Of a stretch of DNA of 64,000 nucleotides, positions 26,284 to 35,723 are shown in pieces. Under the pieces are notes generated by a model that was not told where the DNA came from, searched no databases, and saw nothing but the letters and a program-made list of their open reading frames with translations. The stretch comes from Herbidospora cretacea (GTDB lineage: Bacteria > Actinomycetota > Actinomycetes > Streptosporangiales > Streptosporangiaceae): assembly GCF_001570605.1 (NCBI RefSeq), contig NZ_BBXG01000012.1, positions 153,100-217,099 of the forward strand, written 5' to 3'. Every line of letters begins with the position of its first letter. The first letter of the stretch is position 1. The translations under genes and the position numbers were made by a program.

Positions 26284-26300
26284 GCCCCGTTGACTCTCCC

Positions 26301-26322
26301 GTTTGTTTGCTCCTCAAACTAA
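26301..26322. promoter_or_regulatory. ROK/XylR-type operator 1 (GH42/GH31 promoter)
   Basis: GTTTGTTTG, five bases, then CAAACTAA: this spacing and both arms match the Bacillus XylR operator pattern. It lies between the GH42 and GH31 starts. Confidence 0.65.
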
Positions 26323-26334
26323 AACCGCGTTGAC

Positions 26335-26360
26335 GTTTGTTGGGATGGACGGCAAACTAA
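26335..26360. promoter_or_regulatory. ROK-type operator 2 (GH42/GH31 promoter)
   Basis: GTTTGTT and CAAACTAA arms in a 26-base frame, the same length as the site before the ROK gene at 51166-51192. Confidence 0.6.
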
Positions 26361-26395
26361 TTCTCGGACAGTCCTCACACCGTTGGAGTGCAGCG

Positions 26396-28675
26396 ATGCC
26401 GTACCGCCCCCCGTTGATCGCGCGCGAGTACTTCGTCGCCGACCCTCCCGAGCTGCCCCTGCGGCGGCACGGCGAAGGTGGGCTCGCGAAGCTGGCGCGG
26501 GCCGAGGTGGTGGCCTCCGACGGGAGCGGCGTCACCCTCAAGGGGGTCACCTCGACCGAGGAGACGCTCGTCGTCCAGGTGAGCGCGGCGGGCGAGGGGA
26601 TCATCCGGGTCAAGCTGAGCGAGCAGGCCGACGCCAGGACCCGGTCGGCGCGGGCCCTGCGGCTGACCCGGCCGGTGGAGTCGGCCGCCGAGGTCACCGT
26701 CGGGGACGAGAGGGTCGTCGTGGACGCGGGGGCCGTACGGGCGGAGATCCGCCTGAACCCCTGGAACCTGCGCTTCACCGACCCCGGCGGACGGACCCTG
26801 ACGGAGCAGGACCCCGGCCGTCCCGATATTTCCGGACGCCTCCGCACTCTCCCCTTCGGCCGCTCCCAGGTCGACGGGGTCACCCTGGCCTACCACGAGA
26901 CGTTCCTGGTCCCGGCCGACGAGGCGTTCACCGGGTTCGGGGAGTCGTTCACGCCGCTCGACAAACGCGGGCAGCGGCCGCTGATGTGGAACTTCGACGC
27001 CTTCGGGGCGGAGTCGCAGCGGGCGTACAAGAACGTGCCCTTCTACCTGTCCAGCCGGGGATACGGGATCGTCGTCGACAGCGGGATGCCGGTCGAGTTC
27101 GACATGTGCCAGTCGACCCACAGCGACGTGCAGATCGTGGTGCCCGACGACCTGATCGACTACTACGTCCTGGGCGGCCCCGAGCCCGCCGACGTGCTGC
27201 GACGGCTCCACGCGCTCACCGGTCCGGCGGTGCTGCCGCCCAAGTGGGCGTTCGGGGCGTGGATCTCCTCGGGGTTCTTCCGGGACAGCCAGGAGCGGGT
27301 GCTCGACCGGGCGCGCAAGATCCGCGATCGGGGCATCCCGTGCGACGTGCTGCATCTCGACACGTTCTGGCAGATCGACGGACACTGGTCCGATCTGCGG
27401 TGGGACCGGGCGGCCTTCCCCGATCCGGAGGGAATGCTGGCGGAGCTGGACAGGCAGGGCTTCAAGGTCTGTCTCTGGATGAACCCGTACATCTCCCATC
27501 TGAGCCCCTCCTTCGAGGAGGCGGCGAGCAGCGGCTACCTCCTGCTGACCCGCGACGGCGAGGCCTACGTGGCCGACGCCTGGCACGGCTCCTACCCGGC
27601 CTGCGGCATCGTCGACTTCACCAACCCCGCCGCCCGGACCTGGTTCCGCGGCCTGCTGAAAGGGCTGCTGGAGCAGGGCGTGCAGGTCTTCAAGACCGAC
27701 TTCGCCGAGGGGGTTCCGGCCAACGCGGTCGCCTACAACGGGATGTCCGGGACGGAACTGCACAACGTCTACTCGCTGCTGTTCAACGACCTGGTCGCCG
27801 AGGTGACCCGCGAGGTCGCCGGGCACGGCCTGGTCTGGGCCCGCTCGTCCTACCTGGGCGGCCAGCGCCACCCGGCGCAGTGGAGCGGCGACGTCGACGC
27901 GACCTACCCGGCGATGGGCAGCACCATCCGGGGCGGCCTGTCGCACGGTCTGTCCGGCATCGCGTTCTGGAGCCACGACGCGGGCGGTTTCACCGGGACG
28001 CCGACGCCCGACCTGTTCGTCCGGTGGGCCCAGTTCGGGGCGCTGTCTCCGCTGGTGCGCTTCCACGGCACCACCAGCCGCGAGCCGTGGGAGTTCCCCG
28101 AGAACGCCGAACGCGCGGTGGTCGCCGCCCTGCGGCTGCGCTACCGGCTGATGCCCTACCTCTACTCGACGGCCGTCGAGGCGGTCGAGACGGGCCTGCC
28201 GATCATGCGCGCCCTCTGTGTCGACCAGCCGCACGACCCGGTGAGCTGGCAGGCCGACCTCCAGTACCTCCTCGGCCGCGACCTCCTCGTCGCCCCGATG
28301 ACCTCCGCCGACGGCACCAGGGACGTCTACCTCCCGGCCGGGACCTGGGTCGACCACTGGACCGGCGAACACCACGCGGGCGGCCGCCACATCCGCGTCT
28401 CCCCGCCCCTGGACCGCATCCCCCTGTACGGACGCCTCGGCGCCCTCATCCCCACCACGACCCCCGGCGTGACCGTGACCGACGGCCCGGAGATCTCCCT
28501 GCTCGTGTACGGCCTCCCCGACGGCGAGAGCCGGACCGTCGTCCGCGACGACGACGGGGAGACGGTCGTGACGGCCGTCCACGACCGAGAACGGCTCGTC
28601 GTGCGGACGGAGGGGCCCAAGACGGTCGTCCAGGTGGAGATCGTGGGCGGCGCGGCGGAGATCGCCATCGAGTAG
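26396..28675 (+). CDS. GH31 alpha-xylosidase (YicI type)
   Basis: A 759-residue cytoplasmic glycosidase that removes alpha-linked xylose, as in isoprimeverose or xyloglucan oligosaccharides. The nucleophile is Asp435 (VFKTDFAEGVP) and the acid/base Asp499 (WSGDVDATYPAMGST); both contexts follow YicI (KTDFGE and WSGD) rather than the alpha-glucosidase branch. The order is N-terminal beta domain, barrel, and C-terminal beta domains. The start at 26396 has GGAG seven bases upstream; the open frame reaches further to 26303 but that part crosses the operators. It is divergent from the beta-galactosidase, a pairing suited to xyloglucan side chains. Confidence 0.9.
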   Translation: MPYRPPLIAREYFVADPPELPLRRHGEGGLAKLARAEVVASDGSGVTLKGVTSTEETLVVQVSAAGEGIIRVKLSEQADARTRSARALRLTRPVESAAEVTVGDERVVVDAGAVRAEIRLNPWNLRFTDPGGRTLTEQDPGRPDISGRLRTLPFGRSQVDGVTLAYHETFLVPADEAFTGFGESFTPLDKRGQRPLMWNFDAFGAESQRAYKNVPFYLSSRGYGIVVDSGMPVEFDMCQSTHSDVQIVVPDDLIDYYVLGGPEPADVLRRLHALTGPAVLPPKWAFGAWISSGFFRDSQERVLDRARKIRDRGIPCDVLHLDTFWQIDGHWSDLRWDRAAFPDPEGMLAELDRQGFKVCLWMNPYISHLSPSFEEAASSGYLLLTRDGEAYVADAWHGSYPACGIVDFTNPAARTWFRGLLKGLLEQGVQVFKTDFAEGVPANAVAYNGMSGTELHNVYSLLFNDLVAEVTREVAGHGLVWARSSYLGGQRHPAQWSGDVDATYPAMGSTIRGGLSHGLSGIAFWSHDAGGFTGTPTPDLFVRWAQFGALSPLVRFHGTTSREPWEFPENAERAVVAALRLRYRLMPYLYSTAVEAVETGLPIMRALCVDQPHDPVSWQADLQYLLGRDLLVAPMTSADGTRDVYLPAGTWVDHWTGEHHAGGRHIRVSPPLDRIPLYGRLGALIPTTTPGVTVTDGPEISLLVYGLPDGESRTVVRDDDGETVVTAVHDRERLVVRTEGPKTVVQVEIVGGAAEIAIE

Positions 28676-28725
28676 GCCCGGCGATCAGGGCCGCTTCGAG
28701 ATCATGGTCGAGTAGGGTCCCGCTG

Positions 28726-29103
28726 GTGCCCGCAGAACGCCTGGCGACCGAGGTCGCGGAGATCCACGACTTCTACGGCGGCCTCTTCCTCGTCGACGCC
28801 GGGAGCGGGGAGGAGCTGGGCGTCGAGCCGCTCCCGGGCGGCGGAGGCTCACGATCGGGTTACGTTCGCTGGGAGCGGTGGGACGGCCGCCCGCCGCGTG
28901 ACGAAGCCTGCGCACTCCTCGACCAGAGGCGGCTCGCGGTGCCCTCCGGGGTGATCGAGCTGCGCGGCGGTTTCAGCATGGATATGCCTGGCTGGGCGTT
29001 CGACCTGGCAGAACCCGGTGCCGTGTGGTCCATGCGCGTCGACCGGCATGTGCTGGCCGAACTGCCGATGCTCACCTATCTGGTGATCAGGTTCTGGCCC
29101 TAG
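28726..29103 (+). CDS. Hypothetical protein, 125 residues
   Basis: A small soluble protein with no domain I recognise. It begins VPAERLATEVAEIHDFYGGLF at a GTG and ends in an aromatic stretch (LPMLTYLVIRFWP). It has no signal peptide. It lies 50 bases after the GH31 gene and 61 bases before a kinase gene, so it could belong with either. Confidence 0.6.
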   Translation: MPAERLATEVAEIHDFYGGLFLVDAGSGEELGVEPLPGGGGSRSGYVRWERWDGRPPRDEACALLDQRRLAVPSGVIELRGGFSMDMPGWAFDLAEPGAVWSMRVDRHVLAELPMLTYLVIRFWP

Positions 29104-29152
29104 AGCCGGCGCGGGGTTGACGAATGGTCAAATCGGGCGGGTCCGGTTTCGC

Positions 29153-29158
29153 TATTCT
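29153..29158 (+). promoter_or_regulatory. Possible -10 element of a leaderless kinase transcript
   Basis: TATTCT ends six bases before the kinase ATG and no ribosome binding site is seen. That spacing would place the transcript start on the ATG itself. No good -35 element is found. Confidence 0.35.
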
Positions 29159-29164
29159 CCCGCT

Positions 29165-30655
29165 ATGGCCGAATCGATCGGGGAACGACTGGCCTCCCGA
29201 TACCTCCTGCTGCGCCCCCTCGGCGCCGGCGGCATGGGCACCGTCTGGCTGGCGCGGGACGAGATGCTCGACCGCGAGGTCGCCGTCAAGGAACTGCGGG
29301 TTCCCGAGGGCATGGGGGATCGGGAGCGGGCGGAGCTCGTCACCCGGGTGATGCGCGAGGCCGAGGTGACCGCACGGCTGCGGCACCCGGCCGTCGTCAG
29401 CGTGCACGACGTCCTGGTCGAGGACGGCCGTCCGTGGATCGTGATGGAGCGGCTCAACGGGCGCTCTCTCTCCGCAGAGATCGCCGCCCACGGCGGCATG
29501 CAGGCGGGCGCGGTGGCCGAGGTCGGGGCCCGGATGGTCGACGCGCTCGCGGCGGCGCACGCCCACGGCGTGCAGCACCGCGACGTCAAGCCGGGGAACG
29601 TGTTCCTGACGGTCGACGGGCGGGTGGTGCTGACCGACTTCGGCATCGCGCGGCAGGCCGACACGACCAACCTCACCGGCGACGGGATGCTGATCGGCTC
29701 GCCGGGCTACATCGCGCCCGAGCGGCTGGAAGGCGACCCGGGCGGGCCCGCCTCCGACCTGTGGTCGCTCGGGGCGACCCTCTACACCGCGCTGGAGGGG
29801 GTGCCGCCGTTCCGGGGGAACCACGTGCAGGTCATCCAGGACACGCTGACCTCGCCGGTGCCCCTGCCGCGCACGACCGGGCCGCTGGCCACGCTGATCG
29901 CCTGGCTGATGGCGCGCGACCCGGCCGACCGGCCCGACGCGGCGACCGCCGGGCGGCTGTTCCAGGAGATCGTCAAGGGCGGCAACCCGCAGATCGCCCC
30001 GCCGAAGCGCCACACTGTCCCGTGGATCGCGCTGGCCGCCGGGCTCGCCGCCGTCGTGGTGGCGGCCGTGGTGGTCGTCGTTCCGTGGGAATCCGGCGAG
30101 GAGCCGGCCGTGGCGCGTCAGCGCGGCCCGGCGCCGGTGTTCGGGCAGGCCGTGGACTTATGCCGGGTGGTCCCCGCCGCCCAGGTCAAGACGCTGCTCG
30201 GGCAGGACGCCCGCCCGCAGGAGATCGACGGCGGCTGCCAGTGGACGATCAAGGGCACCGGCCTGCGCCTGGAGCCCGCCACCGACTCCGACACCCCCGA
30301 CTGGTGGGACCTCACCCCGGAGGCGGCCCGCGCCCTCTACGGGGGCATCCAGCGCCGCGTCGCCAACCAGCCCCGTGACGGCTCCCTCATCTGGTACGAG
30401 ATCGGCGCCAACCGCCGCCTCCCCACCGTCGCCTCGGCGGTCCGGCCGCTGACCGGCGTCGGCGAGGAGGCGTTCACCTGGGACGTCACCTCGGCCGAAG
30501 GCCGGATCATCGGCGTCGACGTCTACTTCCGCGTCGGCGACTTCGTCGGCCTGCTCGAATACGCCGACCTGGGCGAGCGCACCGCCGACCAGATGCGCAC
30601 GGGCGCCGAGACCGCCGCCCGCACCGCCGCCGACTCCCTCTGGGACCTGGCGTGA
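29165..30655 (+). CDS. Membrane Ser/Thr protein kinase (PknB-like) with sensor ectodomain
   Basis: A 496-residue receptor kinase. The kinase domain has the Gly loop (LGAGGMGTVW), Lys42 (VAVKEL), HRD with Asp140 (HRDVKPGN) and DFG with Asp158. A membrane helix follows at about 283-303 (ALAAGLAAVVVAAVVVVV). The ectodomain begins DLCRVVPAAQVKTLLG and has a Cys about 35 residues on (GGCQW), as in DUF3558-like domains. All catalytic residues are present, so it should be active. Its TGA overlaps the next kinase start (GTGA). Confidence 0.93.
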   Translation: MAESIGERLASRYLLLRPLGAGGMGTVWLARDEMLDREVAVKELRVPEGMGDRERAELVTRVMREAEVTARLRHPAVVSVHDVLVEDGRPWIVMERLNGRSLSAEIAAHGGMQAGAVAEVGARMVDALAAAHAHGVQHRDVKPGNVFLTVDGRVVLTDFGIARQADTTNLTGDGMLIGSPGYIAPERLEGDPGGPASDLWSLGATLYTALEGVPPFRGNHVQVIQDTLTSPVPLPRTTGPLATLIAWLMARDPADRPDAATAGRLFQEIVKGGNPQIAPPKRHTVPWIALAAGLAAVVVAAVVVVVPWESGEEPAVARQRGPAPVFGQAVDLCRVVPAAQVKTLLGQDARPQEIDGGCQWTIKGTGLRLEPATDSDTPDWWDLTPEAARALYGGIQRRVANQPRDGSLIWYEIGANRRLPTVASAVRPLTGVGEEAFTWDVTSAEGRIIGVDVYFRVGDFVGLLEYADLGERTADQMRTGAETAARTAADSLWDLA

Positions 30656-31923
30656 CGCTGATCGCCGGCCGCTACCGGCTCGCCGAACCCCTCGGAAAGG
30701 GCGGCGCGGGCACGGTCTGGCGCGCCCACGACGAGCTGCTGCGGCGCGAGGTCGCGGTCAAGCAGATGCGGACCCCCAGCGACCTCGGCCCCGGTGAGCT
30801 GGCCGAATACACCTCCCGGGCGATCGGGGAGGCGCGCGCCGCCGGGAAGCTCAACCACCCGTCGATCGTGAAGATCCACGACGTGGTGCCCCACGAGGGC
30901 GCGCCGTGGATCGTGATGGACCTCGTGCCTGGCACCTCCCTCGACAAGCTGCTGCCGCTGCCGAGCGAACGGGTCGCCGAGATCGGCCTGGCCGTCCTCG
31001 ACGCCCTGGAGCTCGCCCACGCCCACGGCATCCTGCACCGGGACGTGAAACCGGCCAACGTGCTCGTCGGCGACGACGGGCGGGCCATGCTGGCCGACTT
31101 CGGCATCGCCGCCCCCTTCGGCGCCGACCCGGCCGACGGGTCGGGGTCGCCGGCGTACATGGCCCCGGAGCGGTTCCGCGGCCTGCCCGCCGGGCCGCCC
31201 TCGGACCTGTGGTCGCTCGGCGCGACCCTCTACGCGGCCGTGGAGGGCCGGGGCCCCTTCCACCGCAACCTGCCCGCCGCCGTCGTGGCGGCCGTCGTCA
31301 TGCACGACCCGCCCCCGATGGCGCAGGCCAGCCCGGCCCTGGCCCGCGCGGTCGGCGCGCTCCTCGCCAAGGACCCCGCCCACCGCCCACCGGCGGCCAC
31401 CACCCGTCACCTGCTCCGGGACGCCGTCGCCGCCGTCCCCGCCCGCCCCCGCCGGACCGGCAAATGGGCCCTCGCCGCCGCCCTCACGATCGGCGTCGGC
31501 GTCGCCGCCGGATGGGCCGCCTCCCAGTTCACCTCGGGCCCGGCCGAGGTCCCCGGCCGGTTCACCGCCGCCCCCGACGCCTGCCAGAGCCTCACCTCCG
31601 CGCAGATCACCCGCCTGCTCGGCACCCAGGCCGACGCCGAACCGACGTCCGACGGCGGCTGCCGCTGGATCAACCGCACCGGCGGCGCCGAAGTCGTCGT
31701 CGGCTACCGCCTGACCACCGCAGCCGCCCAGAACCGCCCCGAAGGCGCCGAGAACGTGACGGGCGTCGCCGACGAGGCATACGTGGCCCCCGCCGACGGC
31801 GGCGCCACCGTCTGGTTCCGGAGAAGCAACCTGTCCGCCCAGGTCACCTACAAGTCGCCCGGCGACGACACCACGGAGCGCGCCCGCCAGGCCGCCCAGC
31901 TCGTCGCAGCCGGAATCGGCTGA
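30652..31923 (+). CDS. Second membrane Ser/Thr protein kinase with short sensor ectodomain
   Basis: A 423-residue receptor kinase, coupled by GTGA to the preceding one. The Gly loop is LGKGGAGTVW, with Lys37, Asp131 (HRDVKPAN) and Asp149 (ADFG); all are intact. A membrane helix (LAAALTIGVGVAAGWAA) precedes an ectodomain of about 110 residues that begins DACQSLTSAQITRLLG and has GGCRW. This is the same C ... LL ... GxCxW layout as in the first kinase and in the protein encoded next. The three genes form one operon with a 15-base gap to the third. Confidence 0.92.
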   Translation: MTLIAGRYRLAEPLGKGGAGTVWRAHDELLRREVAVKQMRTPSDLGPGELAEYTSRAIGEARAAGKLNHPSIVKIHDVVPHEGAPWIVMDLVPGTSLDKLLPLPSERVAEIGLAVLDALELAHAHGILHRDVKPANVLVGDDGRAMLADFGIAAPFGADPADGSGSPAYMAPERFRGLPAGPPSDLWSLGATLYAAVEGRGPFHRNLPAAVVAAVVMHDPPPMAQASPALARAVGALLAKDPAHRPPAATTRHLLRDAVAAVPARPRRTGKWALAAALTIGVGVAAGWAASQFTSGPAEVPGRFTAAPDACQSLTSAQITRLLGTQADAEPTSDGGCRWINRTGGAEVVVGYRLTTAAAQNRPEGAENVTGVADEAYVAPADGGATVWFRRSNLSAQVTYKSPGDDTTERARQAAQLVAAGIG

Positions 31924-31938
31924 CCAAGGAGTCCCCCA

Positions 31939-34900
31939 ATGTCCGAAGACCCCCAGAAGCCCCGGAACCACCTGCGCGCGGTCCCCACGCCCCCGGAGGA
32001 CACGCCCCCAGCGGACCCCCCGGGCGAGGCCTTCGGCTCTCCTGTACGGGATGCGCGCCCCGCCTACGACGAGGACGACCCCGCCACGGGCGAACTCCCC
32101 AGGGCGACCGGCATGCCCTTCCCGCGCCGGACGGGGGAACCCGGCGCCCCGAGAATCGGCGACCCGACCAGGGTCGCGTCCTGGCGCTCACCCACCCAGC
32201 CTCCGGAGAGACCCGCCTCCGAGAAGCCCTCCGAGACCCCCTTCCCAGCGGAACCCCCACAACGACCGGGCCGGGGACCGAAGGGCTCCGGCCCGGCCCC
32301 CGACGAGGCCGACCCCTTCGGCGCGATGCTCCGCGACCTCGACAAGACCGCGTCCGCCAAGGACGGCGACCAGGCTGAGACCCCAGGCCGCACAAGCGAT
32401 GGCGCGCCGGGCCGACCGAGCGACGGCGGCCCCGCGAACCGTCTGAGCGGCGGCGGCCCGGCCGACCGCCGGAGTGACGCTGGGTCGACCGGCCGTCTGG
32501 GCGGTGGCGGCTCGGGCGACCGCCAGGGTGGGGGAGGCGCTTCAGGTCTGGGTGATGGTGGCCCTTCCGACCGTCAGGGCGACGCCGGCGCGACTCGACG
32601 TCTGGGCCCAGGTGGTCCGGCTGACCGTCAGGTTGATGGCGGACCTGCTGCCCGTTTCGGTGACAGCGGTTCGGCCGGCCGTCCGGGCGGCAGTGGATCG
32701 GGTGACCGTCAGGGTGATCGCGCTGCCGGTTCCCGGCTGGGAGACGGCGGCTCCGTGAGTCAGCCCCGTGGTGGGGATGCCGCCCAGTCCAAGCCCGGGG
32801 AGTCGCCCGCTCGGCCGCAGGGCGGCGAGCCCGCCGGCAACGAGCCCGCGACCACGCAGTTACGCGACAGCGCCTCCGAGTTGCCCCGCCGCATCCCGAA
32901 GTCGGCCAAGCGGCAGGAGGCGCCGCCCCCTTCGTCCCCGTCCGACCGGCCGGGCTGGTTCGAGACCCCGTCGGGCCAGCCGCGTCAGCCGGACCTCCCG
33001 CAGCCTCCGCCCGGTCAGATCCGCCCGCCCGCGCTGTTCGGTTCGCCCGTCCCCGAGCCGCCACCCGGCGGCCGGTCCGACTTCCGTGACTTCGGCCGCC
33101 CGGCCGCCCCCGGACGCGGCGGCGGCCCGGTGCCCCACCACCCCTCGGACCAGCACGCGCCGGGCGCCAACGGCGTCTCCCCGGTAGGGGAGAGGCCCGA
33201 GTCCGGCCCGAACTTCGACGCCTTCACCGCCCACCGGTCCCCCCAGCCTCCCGGTAACCAGCCCTGGCCAGCCGCCGGCCCCCAATGGCCCGGCATGCCC
33301 GAGCCGCCCGCCGACCCGCGCCAGTCCCCGCCGCCCCCGCCCGTCACCCCGCCGCAGCAGCCCGCGGCTTCTGGCTGGCCCCCCGCGCAGGACCACGGCT
33401 GGCCGGACCCGGCCTCCCGGACCGACCCGCAGGCCGACGCCCCCTGGGCGGGCATGGTGCCCAAGGCCGACCCCCAGTGGCCCGACGCGGACGCGCACGC
33501 CGTCACGCAGTGGCCCGGCATCGAGCCCGTCGGCGACGCCCAGCGCCCCGGCGCGCAGTGGCCCGGGAGCGAATCCCCGAGCGACGGTCAGCGGTCCGCC
33601 GCGCAGTGGCCCGGGAGCGAATCCCCGGGCGACGGTCAGCGTCCTGGCGCGCAGTGGCCTGGGAGTGAGTCGAAGGCCGAGCCTCCCGCCGCGCAGTGGC
33701 CCGGGGCCGAGCCTCAGGGGGAGACGCGGCGGGCCGGTGGGCAGTGGCCCGGGGCCGAGTCCAAGGCCGACGCCCCCTGGCCCGGGGCCGAGTCGCGGCC
33801 CGACGCGCAGCTTCGCGGAGCGGGTTCGCCCCCCGGCGCCCAGTGGCCCGGTGCGGAGTCGTCGGGCGACCACCCGTGGCCCGGGGCCGAGGCCAGACCC
33901 GGACAGGACAGCCGTTCCGAGTCCCGTCAGGAGGGGTCCGGGCTGACCGCCCCGGGGTCGGCGTGGTCCACGCCCTCCGAGGGCACCGCCTGGCCACCCT
34001 CCGCCGAGGAGGCGCGGGCCGCGTCCGAGGCGCCCGGCCCGCACGGTCACGTCCCCCGGGGCAGTGAGCGCTGGCGCGCCCCCTCCGAGGGGAACCGGCC
34101 GCCGCAGGGCCCGTGGTCGCCCTCGGCCCCGCAGAGCTCGCTCAACGGGTCGGGGCCCGAGGGCACGGCTGTCCTGGGCCAGCCCCCGGCCGGTGGGGGC
34201 GGGGAGCCGTGGCAGGCGCAGAGCGGGTGGCAGCAGAACTCCGGGCCGTGGCAGGGCACCACCCAGCCCGGCTGGGCGCAGCCGCCCGGTCCGCCGCGCA
34301 AGAACAGGTGGCTCTGGCCGCTGGTCGCGGCTGTGGTGGTGCTGGTCGTGGCGGGCGGCACGTTCGTCTTCTTCCAGACCACGGGGGGCGAGACCCCGCA
34401 GGCCGCGCCGCCCAGGACGGGGGCCTCCCCGGGGGCGACGGGCGCGGCTCCGGCCGTGCCGAACGGCGACCCCAAGTCGACCGACTTCGACGTCTGCGCG
34501 ATGCTCGACCCGGAGCAGACCGAACGGCTCGTCCCGGCCGCCAAGATCGACATGCGGATGAACGACAACCGCGACGACAGCCTGGTCAGCTACGTCAGGT
34601 GGACGTGTGAGTGGACGAACCGCAACATCTCGTACGGCGAAGTGAACCGCCAGCGGCAGATCACGGTGAACGTGGCACGCTACGAGGCCATCGGCGACAC
34701 CACCGCCGACAAGGCGGCCACGATCCAGTACGACGGCCAGAAGCGCCAGTGGGACTACACCGCCTCGGTCTCCAACGACGAGCGCTACTACTCCAAGCCC
34801 CAGGTCTACTCGGGCATCGGCGACGCCGCCATCGCCCAGTACCAGTGGACGCGGGACGACGACTACCGCTACGCCTTCGGCACCGGCTTCGGCCGGGTCG

Positions 34901-35670
34901 GCAACATCACCTTCGAGGTGAAGTACGAGGCCAGCCAGCAGCACAAGGAAGCCGACGTCCTCACCAACGACACCAAGCAGTCGATCACCGAGCCCAACGC
35001 CCTGCGCGAGATCAAGGGCCTGCTGACCCAGCTCGCCCAGTCGGCGGGGGCCTGGTACGCCGGGAAGCCGCTGCCGTTCGCGGGCAAGGCCAGGCCGTCG
35101 GCCGCGCCGAGCGCGACCCCGTCGCCGGTCAAGATCGCCCTGCCGCCCAACTGTGTGGCGATGAACGCGACGGCCGCGACCCTGGTCCCCAACACCGAGG
35201 GTCTGGCGCAGTCGCTCACCCAGGGCAAGGCGAAGGTGACCGAGTGCCAGTGGTGGAACGACGCGATGCCGGTCGAGGGCGGCAAGGTCCGCTGGCGGAA
35301 CCTGCGGATCGGCATCCGGGAGTTCCCGAACGCCGAGATGGCCCGCTTCTACCTGGTCGACGAGCGCGGCAAGAGCCGGGGCACGGCCGGCTCGAAGATC
35401 GGCGGCATCCAGTGGGGCAAGGTCCAGAAGCTGCCCGGCATGGGCACCGACAACTACGGCCAGGCGGTCAAGCAGCAGACCGAGACCGCCTACAGCGGGG
35501 CCTATGAGATCAAGGTCATGCAGGACAAGTACGTCGTGACGGTCCTGTTCGGCGGCGCGGACCGCCCGGCCGGGACGGAGATCAACAACACCGGCGCGGT
35601 GCTGATGCCGCTGACGGAGGCCGCCGCCGGAGCCAAGGCGATGGCCACCGGTCTGCTCGGCACGCTGTGA
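31939..35670 (+). CDS. Giant repeat-rich single-pass membrane protein with DUF3558-like ectodomain
   Basis: A 1,243-residue protein, likely the partner or substrate of the two upstream kinases. The cytoplasmic part (about 790 residues) is Pro/Gly/Ser-rich and disordered. It holds a stretch of about twelve 9-residue units (GGPADRxxD-like, 32417-32758) and later nine variable QWPG-containing units (about 33505-33905). One membrane helix follows (WLWPLVAAVVVLVVAGGTF, from about 34311). The outer part has two Cys-containing domains: DVCAMLDPEQTERLVP with CEW, and NCVAMNATAATLVPN with CQWW. These resemble the kinase ectodomains and DUF3558. The gene follows the second kinase after 15 bases. A role in envelope sensing is inferred. 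Confidence 0.85.
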   Translation: MSEDPQKPRNHLRAVPTPPEDTPPADPPGEAFGSPVRDARPAYDEDDPATGELPRATGMPFPRRTGEPGAPRIGDPTRVASWRSPTQPPERPASEKPSETPFPAEPPQRPGRGPKGSGPAPDEADPFGAMLRDLDKTASAKDGDQAETPGRTSDGAPGRPSDGGPANRLSGGGPADRRSDAGSTGRLGGGGSGDRQGGGGASGLGDGGPSDRQGDAGATRRLGPGGPADRQVDGGPAARFGDSGSAGRPGGSGSGDRQGDRAAGSRLGDGGSVSQPRGGDAAQSKPGESPARPQGGEPAGNEPATTQLRDSASELPRRIPKSAKRQEAPPPSSPSDRPGWFETPSGQPRQPDLPQPPPGQIRPPALFGSPVPEPPPGGRSDFRDFGRPAAPGRGGGPVPHHPSDQHAPGANGVSPVGERPESGPNFDAFTAHRSPQPPGNQPWPAAGPQWPGMPEPPADPRQSPPPPPVTPPQQPAASGWPPAQDHGWPDPASRTDPQADAPWAGMVPKADPQWPDADAHAVTQWPGIEPVGDAQRPGAQWPGSESPSDGQRSAAQWPGSESPGDGQRPGAQWPGSESKAEPPAAQWPGAEPQGETRRAGGQWPGAESKADAPWPGAESRPDAQLRGAGSPPGAQWPGAESSGDHPWPGAEARPGQDSRSESRQEGSGLTAPGSAWSTPSEGTAWPPSAEEARAASEAPGPHGHVPRGSERWRAPSEGNRPPQGPWSPSAPQSSLNGSGPEGTAVLGQPPAGGGGEPWQAQSGWQQNSGPWQGTTQPGWAQPPGPPRKNRWLWPLVAAVVVLVVAGGTFVFFQTTGGETPQAAPPRTGASPGATGAAPAVPNGDPKSTDFDVCAMLDPEQTERLVPAAKIDMRMNDNRDDSLVSYVRWTCEWTNRNISYGEVNRQRQITVNVARYEAIGDTTADKAATIQYDGQKRQWDYTASVSNDERYYSKPQVYSGIGDAAIAQYQWTRDDDYRYAFGTGFGRVGNITFEVKYEASQQHKEADVLTNDTKQSITEPNALREIKGLLTQLAQSAGAWYAGKPLPFAGKARPSAAPSATPSPVKIALPPNCVAMNATAATLVPNTEGLAQSLTQGKAKVTECQWWNDAMPVEGGKVRWRNLRIGIREFPNAEMARFYLVDERGKSRGTAGSKIGGIQWGKVQKLPGMGTDNYGQAVKQQTETAYSGAYEIKVMQDKYVVTVLFGGADRPAGTEINNTGAVLMPLTEAAAGAKAMATGLLGTL
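32417..32758 (+). repeat. 27-bp (9-residue) tandem repeat block
   Basis: About twelve units of 9 residues follow the pattern G/A-G-P/S-A/x-D/x-R-x-x-D/G. The first six lean to GGPxxRLSG/GGPADRRSD alternation, so an 18-residue dimer seems to have been duplicated. Confidence 0.75.
33505..33905 (+). repeat. QWPG repeat block
   Basis: Nine units of 11-16 residues centred on QWPG or PWPG followed by SES/AES. The first three are nearly identical at DNA level (QRxxAQWPGSESPxDG). Confidence 0.8.
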
Positions 35671-35723
35671 GGCGGGTTCCCCCTGGGTAGGTACGTCATG
35701 AAACGACCTATTCGGGGGGAATC

